Of a stretch of 64,000 bases of DNA, positions 1 through 11,800 are shown in pieces. The notes below the pieces were generated by a model. The model saw only the letters and a list, made by a program, of their open reading frames with translations, searched no databases and was not told where the DNA came from. Positions within the stretch are counted from its first letter, which is position 1. Every line of letters starts with the position of its first letter. The position numbers and the translations under genes were made by a program. This DNA is from Cercis canadensis (lineage: Eukaryota; Streptophyta; Magnoliopsida; Fabales; Fabaceae), in assembly GCA_003255065.1 (NCBI GenBank), contig QAOA01001366.1, forward strand, positions 331,341 through 395,340, given 5' to 3'.

Positions 1-1115
1 AAAAAAAAGTGGAGTTATTTTGGGGAAAAAGAAGTAGGTAGAAACAATGGTGTATATAGCATTGCATCTCTGTCATTAGCTTAGCCTATATATACAAGCT
101 ATATGAGCTACATTCTCGTCAAATATATAGATGCATGCTACACATGATCATAATAATTGCACCAACAATTCTTCTGTCTTAAACTTCCCATCTCTTTATG
201 TGCTAATTAAAAGGATCTCATCTTCTCCTTAAACTGGAACATGTTCTAGTTATTGGCTGTTTCGCTCTCAAAAATAACCTTCTTAGTTCAAAGACACTGC
301 CATGTGCACAAAGATTTGATTTTTTTTACAAGGACTGATAAACGTTGTTGGTAGTTTAAGAATTTATTGCCTGCAGATCTCATTAAATACAGTGCCACAT
401 CGAAGAGGAAATTAGCTGTATAACAGAACCATCTCTTTTTATAGTTTATGAAAATTTATTACACACTACACAATTTGAGTGATATAGAAAATAGTTAAAA
501 TAGATTTGGATAAACTTATATAGCATATTGTGTCAATTCTACTAATATGAAATAGTGTAAATCTAAATAATGTGCGAGAAACATTACTCTTTTTATTCAT
601 AATTTTGGTCCATATTTTAAACTTTTTACGCTTTTAGAAACCATACCTTAACCTATCTTCTTTTAGATAGGCCCAGAGAATTAAATTCACTGCAAAACAT
701 TTTGTTACCTGTCACCCTCATAATCATTATCATTCATTCAAGCATTTCTTCCTCTAATATCACTTCCAATTTTTACCTACAATTTGCTGCTTGATGATGA
801 TTCTAATTAATCATCCTTGCCTTCATGTTCTTTCTCTAACTCTTCATTTATATTTTATTAATTTATTCTCCAAAATCTCAGGAATGCAAGCTGGATACTG
901 GTTCCTTTCACATAATGGGTCAATCATCTTCCAGGTACCATTACTCATTAATTCTTAATCATTATAACACTCTCACCTAATTCTATCAAATTTAAATTTG
1001 GCCCAACACGTTCTTTCGGTGATAACTTTCACTTCTATAAATGGTATATCTGTCAGAAAGTTCAGCCTCTTCTCCAGCACCAGCACCAACACCATTATTC
1101 TGAAAACCAAGTGGA
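1..1115. other. Upstream intergenic and 5' region of the GDSL lipase gene
   Basis: AT-rich sequence with no long coding frame. It starts inside unknown upstream DNA and runs into the GDSL gene on the + strand, so its right half should hold that gene's promoter and 5'UTR. I see no transposon ends or strong repeats. Confidence 0.5.
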
Positions 1116-3130
1116 ATGGGAAAGTCTCATACCATGTGGCTTTTCTTTATTCAAATCATTGTCAAAGTTTCCATATCAAGCAGTGGCAAAGTTCCTGCAG
1201 TGATAGTGTTTGGTGACTCCTCAGTGGATTCAGGCAACAACAACTTCATTCCAACAATGGCCAAAGGCAATGTTCAGCCCTATGGCCGTGATTTTCCCGG
1301 CTACCCTACCGGCCGGTTCTCCAACGGCCGGATTCCACCAGATTTCATCTCAGAAGCCTTTGGTCTTAAGCCAACAGTTCCTGCATACTTGGATCCAGCT
1401 TATAATATTACAGATTTTGCTACTGGAGTTTGCTTTGCCTCAGCTGGAACTGGCTATGACAATGCCACTTCAAATGTAGCTGTGAGTGTTCTAACTTTAC
1501 TTTTGCATTGCCTATTGTGGAAACTGAGATTTGATGCCAAGTTCTTACAACCACAGACAAGGAATTTTGTCAATTGAATCATTTGACAACTTCAGTGATC
1601 TAGTCTTCTATTACATTGCATTTAATATTATCTAACTTCTAGGATATGAACTTTTAGAGGTTTACTGCACCAATATATTCATACTGTTATGGTATCTTAG
1701 ATGCTTATTTTTAAATGCAAACATTGGATACTTGGGAATCTAAAAGTATCACATGTATAATTTTGAAGACCTTTGGGGTCTGGTATTGGGATTGGTTTTC
1801 TATTCTCAGGAAATATTCCTAGGGAAGTAAGTCATTGGCTGTCGGCGGGAATAGTGGCCCACAAGGGTAGATATTTTTGTCTTTTTGCGTGGATAAATTT
1901 TTTTTGACAATATGGGAATGTAGGATTCCCACCTTTTGAGATGAGAATAAAAACACACACAAAAAAAAGAGATAGGAAATAAAAATGTACAAATTGAAAG
2001 TTCTTTTCTCATGAGTGATAAATATTTAGAAATGTGTCTACAAAAATTGTACTAAATATGGTTAAGTAACATTCCCTTTCTCAAGAATAATTTTGGGAAC
2101 TAAATGCTTGTCATACTAAATAAGGGAATCTTGAATTCTTGTAATTGATATTATAGCATCTCACATACCACGTCTTGAGAAATCTGTAGCAGAAAGTCCA
2201 CTTAGGCCCCTATTGTCAATTGCATGGTATAAAGAAATTGAGCTTGTATCATGCAGGATGTGATACCTCTATGGAAAGAAGTTGAATATTACAAGGAGTA
2301 CCAAAACAAATTGAGAGCATATCTTGGTGAAGAGAAGGCTAATAAAATAATAAGAGAAGCTTTATATTTGGTTAGCAGTGGAACAAACGATTTCCTTGAA
2401 AACTACTACACTTTCCCTGGTCGTCAGTTCCAATTCACTGTTCAGCAGTATGAGGATTTCATCATAGGACTTGCTGAAAATTTCCTCAAGCAACTTTATG
2501 AGCTTGGAGCAAGAAAAATATCTCTAACAGGAACTCCTCCAATGGGGTGTCTGCCATTGGAGAGGGCCTTAAATATTCTTGAAGATAATGGTTGTGTGCA
2601 GCAATACAATGACGTGGCTTTGGAATTCAATGGCAAGTTGGGTTGGTTGGTTGCAAAACTTAACAAGGAGCTCCCTGGGTTTCAATTGGTAGATGCAAAT
2701 GCATACAACTTGGTACTGCAAATCATAACAAAACCTTCTCTTTTTGGTAAGTTTTCATTTGGACCATGCTTATAACTCTGCTTTGCTTGCAAAAGTTTTG
2801 GTATTCAAATGAGAAATTCATTTCTAGTTATCCTTTCTGGAATAACTTAGCAGATCACATCAAATTCTAGGGTGGCTCAATCAACTTGAGCATAATATAA
2901 ATATTCAAGGCAAAGCACCCTTGACTGTAGATGAAATTTATTTATACCTCCACTTTTTCCAAAATAGGAACGAGAACAATAAGAATCGAATTCCTAACTA
3001 TTTGATCAGAAACGCTTTGATTCTGTGATAAGGAATTACTGAACCAAAAATCTTGAAGTTATTAAGTGTAGAGTTAAGATTGATTAGTGTCTCTTAACAT
3101 AAAATTTAATTTCTATATATCTGCATGCAA

Positions 3131-3161
<31 letters not shown>

Positions 3162-3375
3162 CTCTGTTGTATGATTGACAGGTTTTGAGGTTACAAGAAC
3201 TGGATGCTGTGGAACAGGGACATTTGAGATGGGTTTCCTGTGCGACCCAAACAGTCCATTTACGTGCCCAGATGCAAATAAATACGTATTTTGGGATGCC
3301 TTTCACCCTTCAGAGAAAACCAGTCAAATTGTTTCGAAATATTTAGTAGAAAATCATCTAGCAAAGTTTCTTTGA
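1116..3375 (+). CDS. GDSL esterase/lipase, secreted, plant GELP family (3 exons, 349 aa)
   Basis: Exons 1116-1481, 2257-2746 and 3182-3375 join in frame with GT-AG introns to a 349-residue protein ending at TGA. The GDSL/SGNH hydrolase blocks are all present. Block I is VFGDSSVDSGNNN with the nucleophile Ser35. A block II glycine lies near residue 111. Block III is SGTND with Asn166. Block V is FWDAFHP with Asp324 and His327 completing the triad. Length and sequence closely follow Arabidopsis At2g04570-type proteins (about 350 aa), which are extracellular esterases/lipases acting on acyl or cutin-like esters. The N-terminus (residues 7-20) is hydrophobic but is a weak signal peptide. A second in-frame ATG at 1134 would start nearer the hydrophobic stretch. 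The exact substrate cannot be told from sequence. The exon 2 donor splits a glycine codon (G|GT). The gene faces the HPPD gene tail to tail. Confidence 0.93.
3137..3160. repeat. (AT)n microsatellite at the end of GDSL intron 2
   Basis: An uninterrupted run of AT dinucleotides lies about 20-45 bp upstream of the last exon's acceptor. It takes the place of the usual polypyrimidine-rich stretch and is likely to be length-variable. Confidence 0.85.
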
Positions 3376-3517
3376 TTTGATATAACGTTTTGACGTGGGA
3401 TTTTATATGTCAAAGGGAAAAATCTCATTTATTTTTTATTTTCATTTTTCTTGGAATCTTTAAAAACGTCACGGAAGATCATTTGCAACAATTGTACTGT
3501 AGTATGGTAAATAAAAA

Positions 3518-3699
3518 AACAATTGTATTGTATTTCCAGCAATATTACTAATTATAGTTGCAATGACAACGTTGAAGAGTAAGATCATTTTGGCCTAACA
3601 CATATAAGAATCTCTAGTGACAAAGTTCGTCATCTTAAGAGAAGGGAATGAAGCAGAAAAATGCAAAACTGGGTTTTGTAGAGGCATTGATAAAACTGG
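3518..3699. repeat. Direct repeat copy 1 beside a single-N gap
   Basis: 182 bp that recur at 3701-3882 with a single substitution, separated only by the N at 3700. It lies just downstream of the GDSL stop codon, so it may be part of the 3'UTR. The perfect abutment on an N suggests an unmerged contig overlap and not a biological tandem repeat. Confidence 0.9.
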
Positions 3700-3700
3700 N
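3700..3700. other. Assembly gap marker (N)
   Basis: Single N flanked on both sides by the same 182-bp sequence. Confidence 0.95.
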
Positions 3701-3882
3701 AACAATTTTATTGTATTTCCAGCAATATTACTAATTATAGTTGCAATGACAACGTTGAAGAGTAAGATCATTTTGGCCTAACACATATAAGAATCTCTAG
3801 TGACAAAGTTCGTCATCTTAAGAGAAGGGAATGAAGCAGAAAAATGCAAAACTGGGTTTTGTAGAGGCATTGATAAAACTGG
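3701..3882. repeat. Direct repeat copy 2 beside a single-N gap
   Basis: Second copy of 3518-3699. The only difference I see is one G-to-T change near the start. Confidence 0.9.
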
Positions 3883-5583
3883 GTTTAAATATTTAAGCTG
3901 ATGTGGATAGATGCAGTAGTTGTTGAACAGATATGTTAGTTGACAATTCTGTGGCAAATCCTACTCTATAATCACTGCTTGATGATTGCGGGGCTCTTAT
4001 GAACTGTCAGTGCAGGGCACAGATTACTACTGGACATGAACCAGATTGCCCAACCATGTGAAGGCACCTCAACAGTATTTGACTCATCATAGTTTTATAT
4101 TAAAAGGACCCTCCATCATCATAGTGTTTTTCCTAGTATTTTGTTTGTTGGTGATTCTTCAAGTTCGATGTTGAGAGAGATAGGGAGAAAGTTGCCAGAA
4201 CCATGGACAAGATGCCATGATTTTCTTCATGGAACAATTTACTCATCATCAACACTATAACAACCTTAAGGTTTTCGCCATTGATTAAACATGGCTATCA
4301 TCAAACCAACAATGTAACAAACTCAAAAACAATGTAATTTAAGTGAGTCGAAGTTAAATTGAGATGTTGTCGCGTGGGTAGAATGTCAAAGTAGTGCGAG
4401 GATAACTAATGTATAAGTAGCATTACTCTTACAACATAGGGTATAAAACCGGCATGTGATGTAGGTCTCTGGGCCCTTAGGTTTGCTATTTTACCCCCCA
4501 AAAAGAAAGAAAGAAATTCACGGCTATATACAGAACTGTATCCCCATGTACCTATCATACTTGCTCTGGCCCACCATTTTCAAAGGACTCTTCAATAGCA
4601 GAACGAAAACGGAAGACTTGAAGGGGACATGACAGTATAAATTGGTCAATTTTTCCATCCTATTCCTATCCTCTGAAGAAAACAATTCAAAGCAGATTTT
4701 CAAGATTAACTCCAACTTAAGTATTTAAAGAGTAATTTGCTTCTAATGTCTAATTCAGATGCAAATTGTCATTAATTGCAACTTGCCAGTAAGGCACAAG
4801 CTTCGATTGTCATTTGCCACCTAACTATAAACCTCAACCAAAATAATAATCTCCTAACTCCAGCTGCTTCTCATCAATATTGTCCTCATCCAGATAAACA
4901 TGAACCAGATTGCCCAACTATGTGAAGGCACCTTATCATCACTCATCAGTATTTGACTCAAATGAAATCATAATTCCTTTAACAACATGAATGTCAGCCA
5001 TAAGTTAGCAATAAGGCAAGTTAATGAGCCAGAGGTGTGAAATCCCAAAGATTTGAAGCATTCAGTTCGAAATTACTTTACCATTCAGTTGATAAGAAAA
5101 AAGAGCAGAAGTCACAAAACATGAGTACTCTTTATTGGGTGAGTGAAAGGTAAGTAAAAGTTTGGAGCAAAAAATTGTCACACATTTAGCATTTTCCGTA
5201 CTCAGAAGCACAAGGTTTTAGTGGTGATTCACTACATGAGTAGACTAAAAACGCAAATAACATCTAGTGGAACAAAAATTTCATACTCGGGTACTGGCCA
5301 AAAATAATCACAAGTGAGCAGCAAAGGAGTTTTCATTCATGCTTGAATTTTGTTTACAATCCAATCCAAAGTGAAACACATGTTCACTGCTAAGAGTAAG
5401 GTATACAACATGATCTATTATTTGAGTCAGTCTCTGTAAACTAGTTCGTAGAGGATAGATTTCAGGCAGAGATGATGCACATTAGGCACAACAGTTCTTC
5501 TCACACCCACGGGTTCCTAAGACAGGAATAGGACCATTATGGCTTCAGCAAATACCTCCACTTTGTATCAGTAAATTGTCCTG
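3883..5583. other. Intergenic region between GDSL lipase and HPPD 3' ends
   Basis: No coding frame that I can support. It holds the 3'UTRs of two convergent genes and a short dispersed direct repeat (4035-4090 and 4899-4960) that shares a block around 'catgaaccagattgcccaac'. Nothing else stands out. Confidence 0.6.
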
Positions 5584-7325
5584 TCAAGAAGTGGCTGGTT
5601 CTGCAGTTCGTTTAGCTTCAAGTGTCCTCTCATATTCTTCAATGGATTTGAAAAGCTCCGAGAAGTTGCCCTTCCCAAAGCCTCCACACCCACCCTTTTG
5701 GTATACCTTCCCTTCCTCATCCTTGAGCATGCATCCAACTCTCTGAATTATTTCTATAAACATAGTTGGCCTGCCCATTTTTCACAAGAAAAACCAATCA
5801 ACCCAAAGGCCAGAGCATATATAAATAGCAATCATTCTCCAACAAAGAAGTCAAGAGGCCCAGATAAAACATAGAACACAGACAACTGATGATTAAATAA
5901 ATCTAGCTGACCATATGGTTCTGCATGGTAGAAGAGAAAATAAAGAGGGAGGAGATTATATTTTGCCCCGAACACAAACAAATTTGAACTATTTTGCCAT
6001 ATAAAATCAAGAAGAACTATTTTGTTCTCCAAATTGAGCCCTAAAACACATATAAATTCAACATAACAAACCCAAAAGGGAAATAACAATGAGCAAAATA
6101 GCCAATTTCAAAGTATGCAATAGAAAAGAGATATGGGTAATCACCTATCTCCCACTGGCTTAGTGAAAATCTGAAGCAAAGTTCCCTGGTCATCCCTGTC
6201 CACCAAAATCCCCAGCTCCTCACACTGCTTAATCTGCTCATCCGTCAAAACATCACCAGCTCGATTCTTCAAATTCTTGTAATACGTTGGAGGAGGTGAA
6301 GGCATGAACTCGAAGCCACCCACTGAGCTTCTCTGCCTCATCTCCCTCAAAGTCCTGAAAATGTCCTCACTCACCAGTGCCAAATGCTGTAACCCAGCTC
6401 CATCATTGTGCTCCAGATACGTCTGTATTTGACTCCTCCTTTTTGTTCCATACACAGGCTCATTCATTGGAAGCAAAACCATTTCGTCATTGTTGGCCAG
6501 CACCACCGAGTTCAAACCACTTTCGCTGGTTCCCACATCCTCCGCCGTGAACTCGGCGAACTCGTGAAACCCAGTAAACTCTTTCACATATGCCAGCGCC
6601 GGAGCCAACTCCGGCACGTTTCCCACAGCGTGGTCGAGCCGGCGGATCCCAAAATCCAACGGGTACGACGAGAGCTCCTCTACGGGTTCAAATTTGGGTA
6701 AGAACCAGGACCCGGGACTCGGGTCGGATAGTTGAGACGGGTCTTTGTAGCTAACATACCGCAAAACGACGTCGCCGTAGAGGCGAACTTCAGCGACAAC
6801 AACACGGTCATTAAGAACCACCGGCGGCGATGATGGCTTGGCGCCGTGGGCGACGCTGGTGGCGAAGGCGATTTCAGCATTTTCCACTTCAACAGCAATT
6901 GCCCGGACCGCGAGGCCGTGCGCGGCGGAGAAGGCGATGCAGGCGTCGCGGTCGAAGGTGGGGATGGAGGCAGTGGCGGTGGGGCGCAGGTTCTCCATTG
7001 CGGCGATGGAAGGAGAGTAAGGAGCAGTGAAGAGGAAGCAGAGGTCGCCGGAGCGGAGGAGATAGGAAGCATGAGTGAGGTTTCCAGTGGAAAGGTCACT
7101 CTTTGCTACAATCGGCATGCCCAAACCCCAAGAGAATCTTCTAGAAGTGTTGGTGGCATCGCTGGTCCAGAACTCCACGTGGTGGAACCGTTTCACCTTG
7201 AACCGGTCCGATTTCGAGTTAGTTCGCACGAAGTTCTTGAACCCAACTAGCTTAAACCCAGAAGAAGGATTGCCACCGTGCTCCGCCGCATACGGAGGAG
7301 CCTCGTTATCGCTCTCCTTTCCCAT
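5584..7325 (-). CDS. HPPD: 4-hydroxyphenylpyruvate dioxygenase (2 exons, 455 aa from the third candidate ATG)
   Basis: Exon 1 is 7325-6145 and exon 2 is 5770-5584, with the intron splitting an AG|G arginine codon. The enzyme converts 4-hydroxyphenylpyruvate to homogentisate, the tyrosine-degradation step that also feeds plastoquinone and tocopherol synthesis. The three iron ligands of the family are visible: His232 in RRLDHAVGN, His314 in GLQHLAL and Glu400 in MFIEIIQRVG. Each is offset by six from Arabidopsis His226/His308/Glu394. The C-terminal GGCGGFGKGNFSELFKSIEE helix region is intact. I chose the start at 7325 (MGKESDNE) because it matches the usual plant length of about 445 aa. In-frame ATGs at 7358, 7412 and 7511 would add 11, 29 or 62 residues, and that extension contains no Asp or Glu. 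Exon 1 is markedly GC-richer than its surroundings. Confidence 0.95.
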
Positions 7326-7418
7326 TCTTTTCTTTGAGTTGCTTTTCGTCGTCGTCATCTTCTTCTGCTGCTGCTTCGTCCCGGGATATGGACGGGAGGA
7401 CGGGAATGCCATGCATGA

Positions 7419-7424
7419 CACGTG
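7419..7424. promoter_or_regulatory. G-box/ABRE core CACGTG (HPPD, site 1)
   Basis: Lies in the context gaCACGTGgg, a classic bZIP/ABRE core. It is close to the candidate start codons, so it may lie within the transcript if the long form is made. Confidence 0.5.
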
Positions 7425-7467
7425 GGAGAGGATGATTAGACGATAAGATCGATTTTTGTTTCTTTGA

Positions 7468-7473
7468 CACGTG
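7468..7473. promoter_or_regulatory. G-box/ABRE core CACGTG (HPPD, site 2)
   Basis: Context gaCACGTGgc, 49 bp from site 1. The pair spacing is similar in the upstream duplicate (7727 and 7770, 43 bp apart). Confidence 0.5.
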
Positions 7474-7726
7474 GCAGAGTGGTAGACGTGTCGTATGGGA
7501 ATTGGCAACATGAACGTGAAGATGAGAGTCGTGAAAGAAGTGAAGTGGAGGAGTGACTAGTGAGTGACCAGACCATACGCTGATGCCTCAACTCTATCAC
7601 TGCCAAATCTAGGATGCTGAGACCAAGAGCTATTGTCTTGTCTCACCTATTTTTGAGTTTTAGAAATTTTGAGGATTGTTTGCAATGGCATCATAACATC
7701 CGAGGTACTTTTATTGTGTTGCATGA

Positions 7727-7732
7727 CACGTG
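7727..7732. promoter_or_regulatory. G-box/ABRE core CACGTG (HPPD, site 3)
   Basis: Counterpart of site 1 in the duplicated upstream segment, about 400 bp from the chosen HPPD start codon. Confidence 0.5.
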
Positions 7733-7769
7733 GGAGAGGATGATTGGAGATCGATTATTGTTTCTTTGA

Positions 7770-7775
7770 CACGTG
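7770..7775. promoter_or_regulatory. G-box/ABRE core CACGTG (HPPD, site 4)
   Basis: Counterpart of site 2 in the duplicated upstream segment. Confidence 0.5.
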
Positions 7776-7857
7776 GCAGTGTGGGATTCGGGAGAGTGTC
7801 GTATGGGGAATTAGCAACATGAACGAGAATATGAAGAGTTCTCAAAGGATAGATTAT

Positions 7858-8370
7858 TGTTGTTTTATTGGGATTTTGAATTAAATATTATATTTTTATA
7901 ATTTTTTTTTATATATTTATCATATTTTTAAATTTATTTTATTTTAATATTATATTTTTAAAAAAATTAAAAATTTAAAAAAAAAAAATTTTTGAATTGT
8001 ATTGACCTCACTAGACATGTCATGGCCTACGTGACGTGTTCTGTTTTTATTTTTTATTTTTTTAGTTGTAAGAGTTTGAATTCCGGATCTGTTAAAAACT
8101 CCAGCAAGGAAACACTTTTCTACTTCCCCTTGCACCCCAAACAAACCAAACAGACATAGGCATGGGCCGTACAACTAGAAAAATGAAAAAAAAAAAAAAA
8201 GTGGGGACACGCCATGTGTCCAATAAGATCCACTGCTTTGAAAAAAAAATTATTTTTACTTTTTGATTTTTTTAAAAATATAATATTAAAGTAAATAAAT
8301 TTAAAAGTATAATAAATATATAAAAAAATTATAGAAATATAATATTTAATCAAAGTGTCTATTTTATTGT
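7858..8370. mobile_element. Foldback (long terminal inverted repeat) non-autonomous element upstream of HPPD
   Basis: About 120 bp at the left (7865-7985) are the reverse complement of the right end (8235-8360) with few mismatches. The shared blocks include ttaaatattatatttt and atatatttat. Centre-facing segments also partly match, each with motifs around acgtg/cacgcc. No transposase frame is present, so this is a MITE-like element. Its arms resemble those of the larger element at 55850-56830 (a terminal 'gacacttt' motif and a subterminal 'cgtccccac' motif), which suggests one family, perhaps Mutator-like. I could not fix the exact ends or a target-site duplication. Confidence 0.65.
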
Positions 8371-8894
8371 TTTTATTTATTTATTTATTATTTTGTTTTC
8401 AACTCGATAAGGGGGAGCTGGGAATGATAGAACTCATGCAAAAGACAGTAACACCTCGCCCAAAGACAAGCTAGTGGCAGCGCCTTGTGTTATCATTCAT
8501 TTTCATTCCATTCAAATAAAGAGATAAGCATGATTGGGTAATCAGCAAAGAAGGATAAACATCTTTAGGCCATTAGTTGGTTAATGGCCAGAATTTTTGT
8601 ACTTCTTTCTTCTTTTTCTTTTTGCTCAATAGCTTTTGTTATTTAATTAAGATTTCAACGTCCAGCTTTTCAGATAATGATCAAGTTGGGCTTGGTCGGA
8701 AGTGAATTTTTATTTTTTATTTTTTTCTGGGCATATGTTATCATATAAAGAGCTGAAGTGGAATTAGAATAATTGCATCTATTAACACCACAATTGGACA
8801 GTATAAAATTACAGGAGGGAATTGTATCAAAGTCAATTTCATATATTATCCGGTTAGGTGGGTTACATAAAACAAATGAGGGTGTCAATTACAT
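8371..8894. other. Intergenic/3'UTR region downstream of APC5
   Basis: AT-rich, without a supportable coding frame. The right part must include the APC5 3'UTR, since the APC5 stop codon is at 8895-8897. Confidence 0.5.
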
Positions 8895-11800
8895 TCAAAG
8901 CATATTGAAAAGAGGATCATCCTCAGGGCTGTTGAGAGCCAAGATATGTTTCTTGAATGCAGCTGCAGCTTCTTCCCTTTTTTCTAATTGCCCCAGCTTG
9001 TCATACACCATGGCCATCAAGTAGAAAGCTTCAGCTGCCAATTCATGATACTGTGTACCATACAACAATTTATCATACAATCACAATAATGAACTCAAAA
9101 GCAGCAAATGAACATCTACGCATGTATATAAAAACCAGCTCATGTAGAGAAACTAAGGCACACACATCAAGCTCAAGAAGCAATTACTAATCAAGACTTG
9201 AAAGTGACGGACAACTTAACCTTTTCGTTTCTTGTGGTGGAAATGAACATTATGAAATAAAATATGGACTATTTGAAATAGTATAGAGTATTCCCTACAT
9301 CCCATATGTGCCCAAGTTTGACTAAAGAAATCTTCTAATTAGAGTTTCTGTATTGACCCTAGGCACAACACAAGAGGTTTACATTTTGAAGAAACTGTAA
9401 TCTAAAGTTGTTTGGATTCCAAGGAGAGCTTGAATTGTTATCAGATGCGGTACAGTGAATTATGTGTTAAATATGTTGATTTTAATTAGTGTGCCATTTT
9501 AATAGGAATAATCAAAATCATACCAGAGTAAATATCTTTCATGTGTGAGACAAACAAGTCTTGCTATGTATTCATCTATTGTCCATACACTGAATGTTCA
9601 CTTGTAATATTTATCATCATGACAGTCAAATTCATCTTCAAATCTGAATATCTTTTAGTTGGATTTCATTGCAACCTAAGATTATTGCTTATTACCCCAT
9701 GCAATCAAATAAAATAAATTTGACATGAAATAAACACTCTTTCTTTTGGCTGACAAATCGATAAATAAACACAAGATTGAACTCAGTTTGCTTACCTCCA
9801 AGAGTTGGAGCTCATCAGATGCTTGCCTCAAAGAATCTATCACAACCTCATAATTTTCAGATACTGAAAAGAAGCGTAAATCAGTAAAAGATATTTAGTT
9901 GAGGCTCCATCATAATGTGGTCAAGTCTTCACCCCCTCAAAAGACCATACAAAACAATTACTTAAAGGGGGGAAAAGAAAAGAACAAAATAATGAAAAAG
10001 AAATTATCGATATACCACAATGCCAAGATCGCATAAAAAATGTTTTTCCATAGAAGAAATTGTCCAAACCCAATGTGTTAACACAAAGTTGCATGCCTAA
10101 GCAAATATAATCTACCACTATAAAAGCATAACATTTTACATAGGCATGCCAAGAGGAAAAACAATAAATTTTGGTATATACTATATAGCCTAAAATTTGT
10201 AAATAATGGCTTCACTGTCATATATACACTAAAATAGTGGTTAGTAGATCACGAAGATTTCCTGCTTCACTTAAAATTGTAAGATTATGGAACCCATGAA
10301 CTACATAATGGAATCATTTACATATCATAAATCATATATATGGGAGTATTTGATCCGTTATTTCAAAAAGATAAATAGCAACTAACAGCAAATCCAACAT
10401 ACACCTAGATATCAACTCAACTAGAGACTACAGTAAACATGCGCTCAGAAACCCTACATCTCTCATTTCACAGGCTCAGACTGCTCCCTTTAACTCTGAA
10501 CCTCTCACACCATAACTGCAGCCCTTCTCCTTACAGATTTTAAAAAACTTAAATCCATATGGTTTCTTCTCAGAAAACCTGCACTTGTCATCTAATTCTT
10601 AACACTCTTTGCTGGCCAAACTTCCAATAAACACCAGCCACGAAGACTGAACCTTATCAATGTTGAAATTGTCCAACATCATTCTCACCACTCCACCCAT
10701 CTGATAAACCATCTTACACTTCACTTTTTTCTAATTTGGGTAATGTCTCATACAGAATTGTGAATTTGGTTAATGATGTCAAAATGAAAGTCTGTGAAAC
10801 CCACATATGTAAACATTTATAGACAATAACATACTTGTGTAGCAAAAGTCTAACAGACACAGTTTAGGGTTGACATACCCTTGAAGTTTGTATCAGATAG
10901 ATAGCATTTTGCTTCAGCAATATAGGCCCGAGAGCGGAGCTCCAAACCACCATGACCAAGAATCATAGGGAAAGCACCATGGATAAGGTTCAGAGCCCTT
11001 GTTGCATGGCTTGATCCAAGTGAGAGCCACAACTCAGCCAGAGTAAGAGTAGCTGAGGCTTTGAGAAGATCTAAGTTAAATGATTGGCAGAATGAGAGGC
11101 TTGCCAAAGCATATGGAAGACCTAGAACTGCATTGCCTGATTTCTGACAAAAAGAAACAAATAGAAGAGATCAAACAACAGCAAAAAAAACCACTAGATA
11201 GAACAAAATGTAGCAGTCATACAATCAGTAAATTAAATGGTGTCAATAAATATTAAATTATGCAATAAAAAGATAATTATAATAAAATTAAAATTGGAGT
11301 GAAATAAAAATCCTGGTAGTTAGTCTTGATCAATTTTTTCCTATAAAACCATGAATGCGGTGAGCCCTTTACAATTACAAACAAACACGAAGAAATATTA
11401 TCCACCTAAAAGTTTTTTCTTCCTATAATTTCTTACATTCTTTCCATTTTACTCAGTTTTTCCCTTTCTCTTTTCCTTTTCTTTGGTATAGGTTAGACTA
11501 GCATGTCCTGATAAATGATTGCAATCAATGGACCTTTGCTATGTATGTGGAAATGAACAGGTGAAGTGGAGAACAGATGCCAGTAAACTAAAACTTGTCA
11601 GCAAATGATATTCACATACCTTGTGAATCTCAGCAAGCAAAAGAAGAACGGAAGCATTCTCAACTTGCAGATTGTACTTGTAGCACATGCAGAAGAGGGA
11701 GTGTGCCACAGTAGCTGCCTGAAAAAAGAAATCATTATATGAAGTTAAGACAAGCAAGTGCTAGAACCATATATATTTTTGTATTATTCTTAATACACTA

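Larger units (their letters stand above)
7410..7535. repeat. HPPD 5' segment, copy 1 of a duplicated block
   Basis: This stretch, which includes the upstream in-frame ATGs of HPPD, recurs in diverged form at about 7718-7835. Both copies carry two CACGTG cores in the same order, followed by a shared 'gtcgtatggg' and then 'gcaacatgaacg'. Confidence 0.8.
7718..7835. repeat. HPPD upstream segment, copy 2 of the duplicated block
   Basis: Diverged tandem copy of 7410-7535 about 300 bp further upstream. It carries CACGTG at 7727-7732 and 7770-7775. No coding potential remains beyond the shared pieces. Confidence 0.8.

Noticed and set aside
4501..4720. Minus-strand frame in the GDSL-HPPD spacer
   Set aside because: 63 codons with no family features or splice context.
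6680..7446. Several overlapping frames on both strands within HPPD exon 1
   Set aside because: They are shadows of the GC-rich HPPD coding exon in other frames.
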